DNA from: Candidatus Eiseniibacteriota bacterium
Lineage (GTDB): Bacteria; Eisenbacteria; RBG-16-71-46
NCBI GenBank assembly: GCA_016215625.1
Contig: JACRIW010000121.1
Coordinates: 1 to 64,000, forward strand
Direction: 5' to 3'
DNA length: 64,000 nucleotides
Position numbers and translations under genes: made by a program. Below are positions 44,426 through 53,234 of the stretch, one piece after another. The notes beneath the pieces are model-generated. The model was not told the DNA's origin. It saw only the letters and a program-made list of their open reading frames with translations, and made no database searches. Position 1 is the first letter of the stretch. Every line of letters starts with the position of its first letter.

Positions 44426-44955
44426 TTGAACTCCGCGCGACGGTTCTTCGCCCACGCCGACTCGTCGTGGCCATCCACCGCGGGGAACTCCTTGCCGCGG
44501 GTGAGCGTCGCGATCTGGGCGGCCGAAACGCCGGCGCCGAGCAGGTAGTCACGCACGGCGTCCGCGCGCTTCTGGCCGAGGGCGAGGTTGTACTCGACCG
44601 TGCCGCGCTCGTCGCAGTGGCCTTCGACCGTCACGCGCAGGTTCGAGTTCGCGCGCAGCAGCTTCGCATTCGCGTCGAGGTCGGCCTGGGCCGTCCCGTC
44701 GATCGAATACGAATCGACCGCGAAGTAGATGGTCCTCAGATCGGTGACCGTCGCCGTGCCCTGCTGCGAGCCGGGCGTCGTCGGATTCGTCGTCGTGCCG
44801 CCCGTGTTGCCCGGGTTCGGGTTGGTGGGCGCCGTCGTGGTGTTGCCGGCCGGCGGCGGCGTCGGGGGCGTCGCGCCCTTCTTGGCGCAGCCGACCGCGA
44901 ACATCGCGAGCACGGCGGTGACGAGAACGGTGGTACGAAGCAGCGTGGGGTGCAT
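44422..44955 (-). CDS. pal: Peptidoglycan-associated lipoprotein
   Basis: 177 residues. Lipobox FAVGC near residue 23, a Thr/Pro/Asn/Gly-rich linker (about 27-70), and an OmpA-like peptidoglycan-binding domain with TIYFAVDSYSIDG, VEGHCDERGTVEYNLALGQK and RADAVRDYLLGAGV. The EGHCDERGT..YN..LG motif is the Pal hallmark. ATG with AAGGAGG seven bases upstream. Confidence 0.95.
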   Translation of the reverse strand: MHPTLLRTTVLVTAVLAMFAVGCAKKGATPPTPPPAGNTTTAPTNPNPGNTGGTTTNPTTPGSQQGTATVTDLRTIYFAVDSYSIDGTAQADLDANAKLLRANSNLRVTVEGHCDERGTVEYNLALGQKRADAVRDYLLGAGVSAAQIATLTRGKEFPAVDGHDESAWAKNRRAEFK

Positions 44956-44968
44956 GCGTTCCTCCTTC

Positions 44969-46273
44969 TTATCGGGCGGATGTGGCGCCCATGCGGGGCG
45001 ACCACGCGGGTGACATGGCTTTGCGGCCGCCGGTGTCCAGCTTGCGCGGAGCGGCGCCGTCGAGATCGGTGATCCACAGCGAGCGCGTGCCGTCACGGTC
45101 GGACGAGAAGATCAGATGCCGTCCGTCGGGCGACCAGCGCGGATTTTCGTTGCTCCCTCCCGCCACGACGCGCGTCGTGTTCGATCCGTCGCTGCGGCAG
45201 GTCCAGAGATCGAAGCCCGAGTCCGTGCGCACGACGAACGCGATGCGGTCGCCACGCGGTGACCAGGCCGGCGAATCGGTGTAGCTCACGTCGTAAGTCA
45301 GCCGGCGCACATTACCACCGTCGGCATCCATCACGTGCACCTGGGGCACGCCGGAACGGTCCGAGGTGAATGCGATTTCGCGTCCGGTCGGCGCCCAGCA
45401 CGGCGAGGTGTCGATGCTGCGGTGGCTGGTGAGGCGCTGCGGCGAGCCGCCACGCGCGTCGAGTCGGTAGATCTCGGCGTTTCCGTCCATGCCGAGCGTG
45501 CACACCAGGCCCGATCCGTCCGGCGCGTACATGCCGCCCGTGTTGAATCCCTGACGTCCGGAGAGCAGGAACGGCTTGCGCGTCTCCGGAGAGAGCACCC
45601 AGAGCTGCGGGGCGCCCCCGCCCCGATAGGACGTGAAGAGGAGCAGCGAGCCGTCGGGTGACCACGACGGGGACTGCGCGACCGAGCGGTCCGCGGTCAG
45701 CGGGCGCGGGTCGTGGCCGTCCGAGTCCATGACCCAGAGCTCCTTCGTGCGGCCTTCCTGCACGATGAACGCGATGCGCGTCGCGGAGACGCCGGGCTCG
45801 CCGGTGAACTGCAGGACGACGTCGTCCGCGAAGCGGTGCACGACGTCGCGCCACTTCGCGGCCGGACCCACGTACTCCCTGGCGAGGATCACCTGCTTGC
45901 CCGGGTACTCGCGCACCTCACCCATGAGCCGCACGGTCGATCCGCGTACGGTCCACTTGCCGCCCACTTCCGCGATCGGCGTGGCGGATTGCGGCGAGGC
46001 CACCCATGCGCGCGCCACGTCGAAGGCGGCGGAGTACTGGAGGTCCGCGGCGAGCACCTCGTCGGCCTGCACGGCCGTCGTGCCAGCGTCACGATCGCCG
46101 GCGGGCGCGAGCGACGTCACACGCAGCGGCATGCGGCTCGAGGCGCCGGAGCGGGTCTCGAGGCGCACGTCGTCGGCTCGCGCGGGAAGCGCCGCGGCGA
46201 GCAGGGCGGACAGCACGAGCAGCGTGGCGGGCAGCGTGACGAAGGGCGCGCGATTGCGCATCAGGTTCCTCAT
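44969..46273 (-). CDS. tolB: Tol-Pal system beta-propeller protein TolB
   Basis: 434 residues, periplasmic. Signal peptide to about residue 33, an N-terminal alpha/beta domain, then TolB propeller repeats: SPSWSPDGSLLLFTSYRGG, SPCWAPTGREIAFTSDRSG, SPAWSPRGDRIAFVVR and NPRWSPDGRHLIFSSDRDG. ATG overlaps the tolA/tonB stop (ATGA). Confidence 0.95.
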   Translation of the reverse strand: MRNLMRNRAPFVTLPATLLVLSALLAAALPARADDVRLETRSGASSRMPLRVTSLAPAGDRDAGTTAVQADEVLAADLQYSAAFDVARAWVASPQSATPIAEVGGKWTVRGSTVRLMGEVREYPGKQVILAREYVGPAAKWRDVVHRFADDVVLQFTGEPGVSATRIAFIVQEGRTKELWVMDSDGHDPRPLTADRSVAQSPSWSPDGSLLLFTSYRGGGAPQLWVLSPETRKPFLLSGRQGFNTGGMYAPDGSGLVCTLGMDGNAEIYRLDARGGSPQRLTSHRSIDTSPCWAPTGREIAFTSDRSGVPQVHVMDADGGNVRRLTYDVSYTDSPAWSPRGDRIAFVVRTDSGFDLWTCRSDGSNTTRVVAGGSNENPRWSPDGRHLIFSSDRDGTRSLWITDLDGAAPRKLDTGGRKAMSPAWSPRMGATSAR

Positions 46274-46938
46274 GGTCCGGTGTATTCAAAGCCGAAATGC
46301 ACGCCGAGGTCGCTGCCGTTCCATCCCATCGGCAGCGGCGGCAAGTGGCCCGTGACGAGCACGGCGCGCACCGCGGACTGGTCGAAGTAGGCGTTGCCGC
46401 TCGACGTCTCGACGCGCGGCGACGTGAGCGATCCGTCGCGCGCGATGCGGAAATACACCTCGACGCGCATCCCACCCGGCACGCCGGACGGCGCGGTCCA
46501 GTTGCCCGCGATCATGCTGCGCACGCGCTGCAGGTAGTACGCGAACTCGAAGTTGCTCTCGTCCACCGCGACCTGTCCGCGCATGCCGCCGCCGACGTTC
46601 GCGTACGGCAGCACCACGTGCGAGGCCTCGGTGGGCGGCTTCGGCGCGGGCTTCTCGGGCTCGGCCGGGCGCACGGGCGAAGGCGTCTCGGGCTCGGGCT
46701 TCTTCTTCTTCGCCTTCTCGATCTTGACGCCGTCCTCTTCGACGGGCGCGGGGGTCTCGGCGGGCGGCGTGGGCGCAGGCGCGGCGGGCGCCGCGATCGC
46801 CTCGAGCGAAGGATCGACGAGCGCCACCTCGACCACGTCGGGACCGGGCACGAGCACGGTCTGGCCGGCGCGCACGACGAACAGCGCCGCGGTCAGCACG
46901 ACGTGGACGGCGGCCGAGCCGATCAGGGCCTGCTTCAC
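46270..46938 (-). CDS. tolA: TolA/TonB-type energy transducer
   Basis: 222 residues: one N-terminal helix (about 8-25), a Pro/Ala/Lys/Glu-rich spanning region (about 45-105, with AKKKKPEPE), and a TonB-like C-terminal domain ([34 protein letters not shown]). Position between tolR and tolB makes TolA the natural role; the C-terminal domain looks TonB-like, so dual use cannot be excluded. GTG start overlapping the tolR stop (GTGA). Confidence 0.88.
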   Translation of the reverse strand: MKQALIGSAAVHVVLTAALFVVRAGQTVLVPGPDVVEVALVDPSLEAIAAPAAPAPTPPAETPAPVEEDGVKIEKAKKKKPEPETPSPVRPAEPEKPAPKPPTEASHVVLPYANVGGGMRGQVAVDESNFEFAYYLQRVRSMIAGNWTAPSGVPGGMRVEVYFRIARDGSLTSPRVETSSGNAYFDQSAVRAVLVTGHLPPLPMGWNGSDLGVHFGFEYTGP

Positions 46939-47342
46939 CGGGGCCCCTTCACGGGAGGCTCGGTGACGAGCCCGAGCTGCACGACACCGGCGCGGCGCAT
47001 GCGCGAGATGTACTGGACGATCGTGCCGTAGGGCACGGACTGGTCGGCCTTGAGGAACACGGCACGCTTGGCGGCGCCCGCGGAGGCGAGCGCCTCTTCG
47101 AACTTCTCCGGGCTCACGGTGGTCTCGCCCACCGCGAGCGTGAGGTCCCCGCGGATGCTCACGATGAGGCCTTCGTGTACGTCGAGACCGGAACTCGACA
47201 CCTTGGGCAGGTCGATTTCGAGCCCACCCTGCAGGAACGGCGCCGTGACCATGAAGATGATGAGCAGCACGAGCACCACGTCCACGAAGGGCGTGACGTT
47301 GATCTCGGCCATCGGCCGGCGGCCGCCCGGCGCGAGCATCAT
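46935..47342 (-). CDS. tolR: Biopolymer transport protein TolR/ExbD
   Basis: 135 residues. Motif [20 protein letters not shown] carries the essential membrane Asp; the periplasmic domain has LPKVSSSGL and [20 protein letters not shown]. Start is the first of two adjacent ATGs, giving ATGA overlap with tolQ. Couples proton flow to TolA. Confidence 0.93.
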   Translation of the reverse strand: MMLAPGGRRPMAEINVTPFVDVVLVLLIIFMVTAPFLQGGLEIDLPKVSSSGLDVHEGLIVSIRGDLTLAVGETTVSPEKFEEALASAGAAKRAVFLKADQSVPYGTIVQYISRMRRAGVVQLGLVTEPPVKGPR

Positions 47343-48037
47343 TTCAGGTGCGCCCCGATGCGGCGGTCGAGGAACTCGCCCGCGAACTGCGTCGCGCCGT
47401 TGCCGGAGTCGCGCAGCTGCTGCAGGCAGTGGTTGTAGCCGATCACCGAGGGAATGGCCGCGGCCAGTCCGGCGATCGTCGCGATGAGCGCCTCGGCGAT
47501 GCCGGGCGCCACGACGACGAGCGTGGCCGAGCCCTGCGCGCCGATGTTCACGAACGAGACCATCACGCCCCACACCGGTCCGAGCAGGCCGATGAACGGC
47601 GCGACACTGCCCGTGGTCGCGAGGAAGCCGACGTTCGTCTCGAGCTTGCCGAGTTCGTCGTTCGCGGCGCGGTCCATCGCGTGCATCGCGAGCTCGTAAC
47701 GCGCGGCGGCGCCGGCCTGCTCCGGCGGCAGCGTCTCGAGCGTCTTCTGGCCCGCGAGCGCCGTGCGCGCGAGCACGCTCGCGGGATGCTGCGCGGCCGT
47801 GAGCTTGAGGTCGGCGTCGGCGGGCAGCTGGCGGAACGCGGCGAGGAATGCGGCGTCCTGGGTGGCGACCGTGCGGTACAGGCGCAGGCGGTTCCAGATG
47901 ACCGCCCACGAGTACACGCTCAGCGCCAGCAGCACGAGCAGGACGAGCTTCGAGAACGGGCTGGCGTGCTGGACGAGGGCGGGGATCGTGGATCGGCCGC
48001 CGGCTCCCAGTTGCAGCAGAACGTGAGCGAAGACCAT
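47339..48037 (-). CDS. tolQ: Proton channel protein TolQ
   Basis: 232 residues with three membrane helices (about 28-48, 140-165, 175-200). MotA/TolQ/ExbB signatures: [20 protein letters not shown] and [17 protein letters not shown], then [20 protein letters not shown]. First gene of tolQ-R-A-B-pal-ybgF-omp85. Start at the ATG of MVFAHVLL with an AAGGTGA site upstream. Confidence 0.93.
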   Translation of the reverse strand: MVFAHVLLQLGAGGRSTIPALVQHASPFSKLVLLVLLALSVYSWAVIWNRLRLYRTVATQDAAFLAAFRQLPADADLKLTAAQHPASVLARTALAGQKTLETLPPEQAGAAARYELAMHAMDRAANDELGKLETNVGFLATTGSVAPFIGLLGPVWGVMVSFVNIGAQGSATLVVVAPGIAEALIATIAGLAAAIPSVIGYNHCLQQLRDSGNGATQFAGEFLDRRIGAHLK

Positions 48038-48357
48038 CGGCTTCACCTTCCTTGTGAAGTCGGCAAGCCCCGTGAACGAGGCGGTGCGGGTGTGCAGGGA
48101 GAGCACCCGGACGCTAACACAGCGCCCTGCGGCCTCCCACCGATTTCCCGCGTCAGAGGTGTGCCTTCCATGCACGTCCTACCACGAACGAGGCGATTTG
48201 TTCCCGGTCTCGAAGGAAGCGCGTGGGCGGTCAAGTGCGTGACAAATGAACGAGGTCATGACGCGTGCGCGCCACGGATGCGGTTAGAGTCCTCCTTCAC
48301 GAGATCGTTTCCTGCTGGTGCCCCTCGACACCCTCGCAGCGTGTGAAAGGAACTCCC
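48038..48357. other. Divergent intergenic region tolQ / thioredoxin
   Basis: 320 bp. Minus strand: TAGCGT (48111-48116) as a likely tol operon -10, about 74 bp before tolQ, with a poor -35. Plus strand: TAGAGT (48285-48290) about 68 bp before the thioredoxin start. Nothing else recognised. Confidence 0.5.
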
Positions 48358-48858
48358 GTGTCCAGCGGCTCCCTCCCCCGATGGATCGCCTTCACCACCA
48401 CGGCGTTGATGCTCGGCGCCGCGGTCGCCACGGCGGAAGCCGGCGACATGATGGCGCCCGCGTTCGCCGTGAAGACCGTGGACGGCAAGACGCTCAAGCT
48501 CGCCGACCTCCGCAACAAGCCCGTGATCCTGGATTTCTGGGCCACGTGGTGCGGGCCGTGCCGCGCGAGCATGCCGGACCTGAACGACATGCAGGCGCGC
48601 TACGGCACGAAGGGGCTCACGGTCATCGGCATGTCCGTGGACGAGACCGGCCCCGCGCCGGTGAAGCGCTTCGCCGGACAGCTCGGCGTGAAGTTCACGA
48701 TCGCCATGGCGAACGACGAAGTGCTCGACGCCTACGGCCCGATCCGCTCGATCCCGACGACGTTCTTCATCAATCGCAAGGGCGAGATCGTCCGGCGCGT
48801 GATCGGCCGCATCGACACCGAGACGATGAACGCCTACGTCCAGGAGATCCTCGAGTGA
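48358..48858 (+). CDS. TlpA/ResA-like periplasmic thiol-disulfide oxidoreductase
   Basis: 166 residues. Signal peptide or anchor at about 8-28 (IAFTTTALMLGAAVATAEAG), then an AhpC/TSA-like thioredoxin fold: FAVKTVDGKTLKLADLRNKP, active site FWATWCGPCRASMP (CGPC), GMSVDETGPAPVKRF, and the cis-Pro region RSIPTTFFINRKGEIV. It reduces or isomerises disulfides in the periplasm, for example for cytochrome maturation. GTG start with AAAGGA six bases upstream. Confidence 0.92.
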   Translation: MSSGSLPRWIAFTTTALMLGAAVATAEAGDMMAPAFAVKTVDGKTLKLADLRNKPVILDFWATWCGPCRASMPDLNDMQARYGTKGLTVIGMSVDETGPAPVKRFAGQLGVKFTIAMANDEVLDAYGPIRSIPTTFFINRKGEIVRRVIGRIDTETMNAYVQEILE

Positions 48859-48886
48859 CCGCTTGAGACGACGCCACAACGCTCAC

Positions 48887-48926
48887 CACGCAGGGCCCGC
48901 GGCCGGAATGCCGCGGGCCCTGCGTG
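48887..48926 (+). terminator. Terminator hairpin after the thioredoxin gene
   Basis: Perfect 16-bp stem (48887-48902 with 48911-48926), 8-base loop, 28 bases past the stop. No long T-tract. Confidence 0.65.
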
Positions 48927-49013
48927 TTCGCGTGTGGTCGGCCGGCGACCGGGCAGGCCGGCACGGATCGAGAGGCACGCCTGCGTGCGCGGAGGCTCGG
49001 GCTCGAACCCATG

Positions 49014-49045
49014 AAAAAAGGCCCCGCCGTCTCCGGCGGGGCCTT
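49014..49045 (-). terminator. Rho-independent terminator after tRNA-Leu
   Basis: AAGGCCCCGCCG / CGGCGGGGCCTT 12-bp perfect stem with a 4-base loop, followed on the minus strand by six T (A-run 49014-49019). The cleanest terminator in the window; ends the secG-tRNA unit. Confidence 0.9.
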
Positions 49046-49055
49046 CTCATTGATT

Positions 49056-49140
49056 TGGTGCCCGGGGCGAGATTTGAACTCGCACGGGTTTCCCCACACG
49101 CCCCTCAAACGTGCGTGTCTACCAGTTCCACCACCCGGGC
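49056..49140 (-). tRNA. tRNA-Leu (anticodon GAG)
   Basis: 85 nt including an encoded CCA (49056-49058). Acceptor GCCCGGG pairs with CCCGGGC. The D-arm GGTGGAACTGGTAGACACG is typical of leucine tRNAs. Anticodon loop TTGAGGG with GAG at 49104-49106, stem CACGT/GCGTG. A long variable arm (class II) and TTCAAAT in the T loop complete it. It starts 26 bases after secG and is probably co-transcribed. Confidence 0.95.
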
Positions 49141-49166
49141 ACTGACTTCCTTGATCGGTACCGAGA

Positions 49167-49562
49167 CTACTTCGCGCCGTTCGACGGAGCGCCGGCGGCG
49201 CCGGAGGCGCCGGTCGGAGCCGGAGCACCGGCGGGCGCGGGCGTGCGTCCGGGAGCCTGGCTCTGCGTCTGCTTCGCCGCGTTCCTGCGCGCCTCTTCCT
49301 GCATGATGCTCTTGCTGCTCCCGCCCGGACCACCCTTGGACGTCAGGATGGCGAGGCCCAGCGAGGTCACGAAGAAGATGACACCGAGATAGATCGTCGC
49401 CTTCGTGATGAAGTCCGTCGCGCCGCGACCGCCGAAGACGGTCTGCGTCGCGCCACCGAACGCGCCACCGGCGAGTCCACCGCCCTTGCCGGACTGGATC
49501 AGGATCACGCCGATCAGGGCGAGACACACCAGAAGATGAAACGCGAGCACCACTCCGTACAT
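49167..49562 (-). CDS. secG: Preprotein translocase subunit SecG
   Basis: 131 residues. Two helices (about 3-22 and 50-70) flank the conserved cytosolic loop ILIQSGKGGGLAGGAFGGA and GGRGATDFITKATIYLGV. The C-terminal tail is Ala/Pro/Gly-rich and unstructured. Start set at the ATG of MYGVVLAF, with GAGG five bases upstream; an ATG 11 codons earlier lies within the 5' hairpin. Accessory subunit of SecYEG. Confidence 0.93.
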   Translation of the reverse strand: MYGVVLAFHLLVCLALIGVILIQSGKGGGLAGGAFGGATQTVFGGRGATDFITKATIYLGVIFFVTSLGLAILTSKGGPGGSSKSIMQEEARRNAAKQTQSQAPGRTPAPAGAPAPTGASGAAGAPSNGAK

Positions 49563-49588
49563 GCCGACCTCGTGAAGCGAAAGAATGC

Positions 49589-49609
49589 GCTGCACCGATG
49601 TGGTGCAGC
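49589..49609 (-). promoter_or_regulatory. Hairpin in the secG 5' leader
   Basis: GCTGCACC / GGTGCAGC 8-bp perfect stem with a 5-base loop, between the predicted TSS (about 49615) and the secG ribosome site. Possible mRNA stabiliser or regulatory element. Confidence 0.45.
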
Positions 49610-49621
49610 AAACGGGCGTGC

Positions 49622-49651
49622 AATCTAACAGTCCGGTGGCGGGCTCGTCAA
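49622..49651 (-). promoter_or_regulatory. Promoter of secG-tRNA-Leu
   Basis: TTGACG (49646-49651), 18-bp spacer, TAGATT (49622-49627). It lies just downstream of the tpiA terminator hairpin. Confidence 0.65.
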
Positions 49652-49674
49652 CGCCCCTTGCGGTAAAGCGGACC

Positions 49675-49699
49675 GGAGCGGGGCTTCAGGCCCCGCTCC
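49675..49699 (-). terminator. Terminator hairpin after gap-pgk-tpiA
   Basis: GGAGCGGGGC / GCCCCGCTCC 10-bp perfect stem, 5-base loop, 18 bases past the tpiA stop; weak T-run. Confidence 0.6.
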
Positions 49700-49717
49700 C
49701 GCCCTCGGAAAGTCGGC

Positions 49718-50509
49718 TCAGGGCCGCGAAGCGGCTGCCGCGACGATCTTCCAGAACCCCGCGGCTTCCAGCGCCGCACCACCCACCAGTCCGCCGTCGA
49801 TGTCGTCCTCGGCGAACAGCGTCGCGGCGTTGCCCGCATTCACGCTGCCACCGTAGAGGACCTGCACCGCGGCACCCACACCGGCGCCCACCACCTGGTC
49901 GAGCGTGGCGCGCACGACGCGGTGCGCGTCGCGGGCCTGCTCGGGGGTGGCGACCTTGCCGGTGCCGATGGCCCACACGGGTTCGTAGGCGACCACGGTG
50001 GACTTCGCCGTGTCGGCATCGAGTCCCGCATAGGCGGCCGTGATCTGCCGCACGATCACTTCGGCGGTCTTGTCCGCCTCGCGCTCGGCCAGCAGTTCAC
50101 CCACGCACACGATCGGCGTGAGCCCGTCGCGAAGGGCGGCGCGCAGCTTCTTCGCCACCACTTCGTCGGTCTCCCCCATCACGTGACGGCGCTCGCTGTG
50201 ACCGAGGATCACGAAGCGGCAGCCGGCGGCGGCCAGCATGGCCCCCGCGACTTCGCCCGTGAACGCGCCGTGCGTCTCCGCGTGCATGTTCTGCGCACCG
50301 AGGTGCACACCGCTGCCCTTCAGCGCTTCGGCCACCAGGCCGAGCGCGGGGAACGGCGGGCACATCGCGACTTCGCACTTCGTCGCCGCCGGATCGGCGG
50401 CGCGGAGCGCGACGAACTCGCGCGCGAGCGCCGCGCCCTCGGCGGGCGTCTTGTGCATCTTCCAGTTGCCGGCCACGAGACGCGGCCGGCGAGGCCAGAC
50501 GTGCGTCAC
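49718..50509 (-). CDS. tpiA: Triosephosphate isomerase
   Basis: 263 residues. Catalytic residues visible: Asn/Lys in VAGNWKMHK, His in ILGHSERR, Glu in AYEPVWAIGTGK; phosphate loop LYGGSVNAGN. Interconverts DHAP and glyceraldehyde-3-phosphate. GTG start overlapping the pgk stop (GTGA), giving gap-pgk-tpiA. Confidence 0.96.
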   Translation of the reverse strand: MTHVWPRRPRLVAGNWKMHKTPAEGAALAREFVALRAADPAATKCEVAMCPPFPALGLVAEALKGSGVHLGAQNMHAETHGAFTGEVAGAMLAAAGCRFVILGHSERRHVMGETDEVVAKKLRAALRDGLTPIVCVGELLAEREADKTAEVIVRQITAAYAGLDADTAKSTVVAYEPVWAIGTGKVATPEQARDAHRVVRATLDQVVGAGVGAAVQVLYGGSVNAGNAATLFAEDDIDGGLVGGAALEAAGFWKIVAAAASRP

Positions 50510-51714
50510 GCCGCCCCCTCGTTCTCGAGCGCATCCACGCCCGGCAGGACCTTGCCCTCGAGGAACTCGAGCGACGCACCGCCGCCCGTGGACAGGTGGC
50601 TGAACTTCTCGGCCATGCCGCTCTGCTGCACGGCCGCGACCGAATCACCACCGCCCACGACCGTGACCGCGCCCTTGTCCTTCAGGACCGACAACGCCTT
50701 CGCCACGCCCATGGTGCCCGCGGCGAACGCCTCGACCTCGAAGATGCCCATCGGGCCGTTCCACACGACCGTGCCGGCGTCGGCGAGCTTCGACGCGAAC
50801 AACTTCAGCGACTCCGGTCCGATGTCCACGCCCATCTGGTCCGCCGCGAGCGCGTCCACCTTCACGGCCACGCCCGGCGCCGTGCCGTCCGGCGCGGTGG
50901 ACGCGATGCAGTCCACCGGCAGCACGAGCTCGACCCCCTCCGCGGCCGCCTGCTCGAGCACGGCCTTCGCCATCTCGATGCGGTCGTCCTCGACGAGCGA
51001 CTTGCCGGTCGCGAGCCCCTTCGCCTTGTTGAACGTGAACATCATGGCGCCGCCGATGAGCAGACGGTCCACCTTGCCGAGCAGCGCCGTGATCACGTCG
51101 ATCTTGCCCGAGATCTTGGAGCCGCCGAGCACGGCGACGAACGGCCGCTTCGGCTGGTCGAGCGCCTTGCCGAGATAGTCGAGTTCCTTCTGCATCAGGA
51201 ACCCGGCCACCGACGGGCGCAGGAACTTCGTGACCCCTTCCGTGGACGCGTGCGCGCGATGTGCCGTGCCGAACGCGTCGTTCACGTAGCAGTCGCCCAG
51301 CTTCGCGAGCGCTTCCGCGAAGGCGGGGACGTTCTTCTCTTCCTCGGGGTGGAAGCGGAGGTTCTCGAGCAGCAGCACCTCGCCGTCCTTCAGCGCGCGC
51401 GAGGCGGCTTCCGCCGCCTCACCCACGCAGTCGTCCGCCCACGCCACGTCCATCCGGAGCAGGCGTTCGAGGCGCGCCTTCACCGGCTTCATCGAGTACT
51501 TCGGCTCGGGGCCGCCCTTGGGCCGCCCGAGGTGCGACGCCAGGACCACGCGCGCGCCCTTCTGGAGCAGGTAGCGAATGGTCGGGATCGCCGCGACGAT
51601 ACGGGTGTCGTCCGTCACCTCGCCGTTCGCCGTGGGAACGTTGAAGTCCACACGGACGAACACGCGCCTGCCGGCGCAGTCGAGATGCTGGACGGTCTTC
51701 TTCGCGAAGCTCAC
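50506..51714 (-). CDS. pgk: Phosphoglycerate kinase
   Basis: 402 residues. VFVRVDFNVPTANGEVTDDT, VVLASHLGRPKG, LLLENLRFHPEEEKN, FVAVLGGSKISGKI, and the C-terminal nucleotide loop VVGGGDSVAAV with THLSTGGGAS-like SHLSTGGGASLEFLEGK. Interconverts 1,3-bisphosphoglycerate and 3-phosphoglycerate. GTG start with GGAGG six bases upstream, 11 bases after gap. Confidence 0.97.
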   Translation of the reverse strand: MSFAKKTVQHLDCAGRRVFVRVDFNVPTANGEVTDDTRIVAAIPTIRYLLQKGARVVLASHLGRPKGGPEPKYSMKPVKARLERLLRMDVAWADDCVGEAAEAASRALKDGEVLLLENLRFHPEEEKNVPAFAEALAKLGDCYVNDAFGTAHRAHASTEGVTKFLRPSVAGFLMQKELDYLGKALDQPKRPFVAVLGGSKISGKIDVITALLGKVDRLLIGGAMMFTFNKAKGLATGKSLVEDDRIEMAKAVLEQAAAEGVELVLPVDCIASTAPDGTAPGVAVKVDALAADQMGVDIGPESLKLFASKLADAGTVVWNGPMGIFEVEAFAAGTMGVAKALSVLKDKGAVTVVGGGDSVAAVQQSGMAEKFSHLSTGGGASLEFLEGKVLPGVDALENEGAA

Positions 51715-51725
51715 GTCGGCCTCCC

Positions 51726-52727
51726 CTACGACATCTTGAGAAGGGCGTCGACCACACGGTTCGAGAAGCCCCACTCGTTGTCGTACCACGACATCACCTT
51801 CACCATGTCGCCGTCCATGACCAGCGTGGAGAGCGAATCGAACACGCTGCTCGCCGGGTTGCCGATGACGTCGTTCGAGACGATCGGATCCTCGCAGTAC
51901 TCGAGGTAGCCCTTGAGCGGACCGTTCGCGGCCGTCTTCATGGCCGCGTTGATCTCGTCCTTCGTCGTCTTCTTCTTCAGCTTCACGACGAGGTCGACGA
52001 GCGAACCGTCCTGCACCGGCACGCGCACGGCGAGACCGTCGAGCTTGCCCTTGAGGCTCGGCAGCACTTCGGCGATCGCCTTCGCCGCGCCGGTCGACGT
52101 CGGGATCATGCTCATCGCCGCGGCACGCGCGCGACGGAGATCCTTGTGCGGCAAGTCGAGGATGTTCTGGTCGTTCGTGTAGGCGTGAATGGTGGTCATG
52201 AAGCCGTGCTCGATGCCGAACGAGTCCTCGAGCACCTTGGCGACGGGCGCGAGGCAGTTCGTCGTGCACGAGCCGATGCTGAACACCTTGTGCTTCTCAC
52301 GGTCGAACAGGTGGTCGTTCACGCCCATGACGAACGTGAGGTCCGCGCCCTTCGACGGAGCCGAGACGAGCACGCTCTTCGCGCCGGCCTCGAGGTGCAC
52401 CGCGGCCTTGTCGCGATCCGAAAACTTGCCGGTCGCTTCGAGGACGACGTCGACGCCGAGCGCCTTCCACGGCAGCTTCGAGGGATCCTTCTCCGCGCTC
52501 ACCGTGATCGAGTCTCCGGCGACCACGAGCTTGCCGTCGACGGCCTTGCTCGACGCCTCGTGCCAGATGCGGTGCACGGTGTCGTACTTGAGCAGGTGCG
52601 CCAGGGTGTTGGCGTCCGTGAGGTCGTTCACGGCGACGAAATCGATGTTGGCCTTGCGCTGCTTGGCGGCGCGAACGACGAGGCGGCCGATGCGGCCGAA
52701 GCCGTTGATTGCAACCTTGAGAGCCAT
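51726..52727 (-). CDS. gap: Glyceraldehyde-3-phosphate dehydrogenase, type I
   Basis: 333 residues. NAD-binding INGFGRIGRLVVRAA, catalytic Cys in SIGSCTTNCLAPVAKVL, IHAYTNDQNILD, and WYDNEWGFSNRV. The nucleotide site (VNDLTDANTLAHLLKYD) fits an NAD enzyme. ATG with AAGGAG seven bases upstream. Its predicted promoter lies far upstream (about 53145). Confidence 0.97.
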   Translation of the reverse strand: MALKVAINGFGRIGRLVVRAAKQRKANIDFVAVNDLTDANTLAHLLKYDTVHRIWHEASSKAVDGKLVVAGDSITVSAEKDPSKLPWKALGVDVVLEATGKFSDRDKAAVHLEAGAKSVLVSAPSKGADLTFVMGVNDHLFDREKHKVFSIGSCTTNCLAPVAKVLEDSFGIEHGFMTTIHAYTNDQNILDLPHKDLRRARAAAMSMIPTSTGAAKAIAEVLPSLKGKLDGLAVRVPVQDGSLVDLVVKLKKKTTKDEINAAMKTAANGPLKGYLEYCEDPIVSNDVIGNPASSVFDSLSTLVMDGDMVKVMSWYDNEWGFSNRVVDALLKMS

Positions 52728-53234
52728 CCGAGTCTCCTTCCCTGTTCAGCCGGAGCGTGAGCGCCGGCGTTTCCTACTTCGAACCCATCCGGTGGCGGGA
52801 CTGCAGCGGGCGCACGTCCGGAGGACGCACTCCCACCCGCGTGAAGAAAATGGTGTGCGGGCGCACGAGGACGCCCCGTGAGGTGCATGCCGCGCGCGCG
52901 CTCCAGTCCGGCTTCTCCACGGACGAGCACACGAGCGAGGCATCGGCCGGAACGGGCGCGATCAGACTCCGGGCGCGCAGGTTTCTCGCGGGGCCGGCAG
53001 GGATGCCGAAAGCTGCGCCCGGGCCGGGTCGATCCGCTTCGCCCATTCGCATACTCCGCCGCATCACGTTCGCCTCCCGAGACGTCCCGACGGAAACCGC
53101 GAAGTCAGGGAACGTCAAAGAGTTACAGAAACACTCGGAGGCAATATGCGACGTGCGGCGGGCGCGGTCAAGCCGCCGGGCCAGACGGGAGTCCGACGTG
53201 CCCCCGGTGCGGTGCGCACCGGGGACCCCGTCGG
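52728..53234. other. Long region upstream of gap
   Basis: 507 bp without a confident gene. A minus-strand open frame 52774-53064 (ATG with GGGAGG eight to nine bases upstream, 96 residues, Arg/Pro-rich, no motifs) could be a small gene or part of a long leader. The promoter at 53143-53171 would read through it into gap. No riboswitch fold recognised. Confidence 0.4.
53143..53171 (-). promoter_or_regulatory. Candidate promoter for gap-pgk-tpiA
   Basis: TTGACC (53166-53171), 17-bp spacer, CATATT (53143-53148). It would give a leader of about 400 nt before gap. Confidence 0.45.

Noticed and set aside
48994-49010. T-arm-like GGGTTCGAGCCC (minus strand) just past the tRNA-Leu terminator, possible tRNA remnant or att site
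   Set aside because: No matching acceptor or anticodon arm, no direct repeat of the tRNA 3' end, and no integrase nearby.
52774-53064. 96-codon minus-strand frame upstream of gap as a firm gene
   Set aside because: Has a Shine-Dalgarno-like site, but its frame is also open far upstream opposite other genes, composition is non-specific, and no motif is present. Left as a note.
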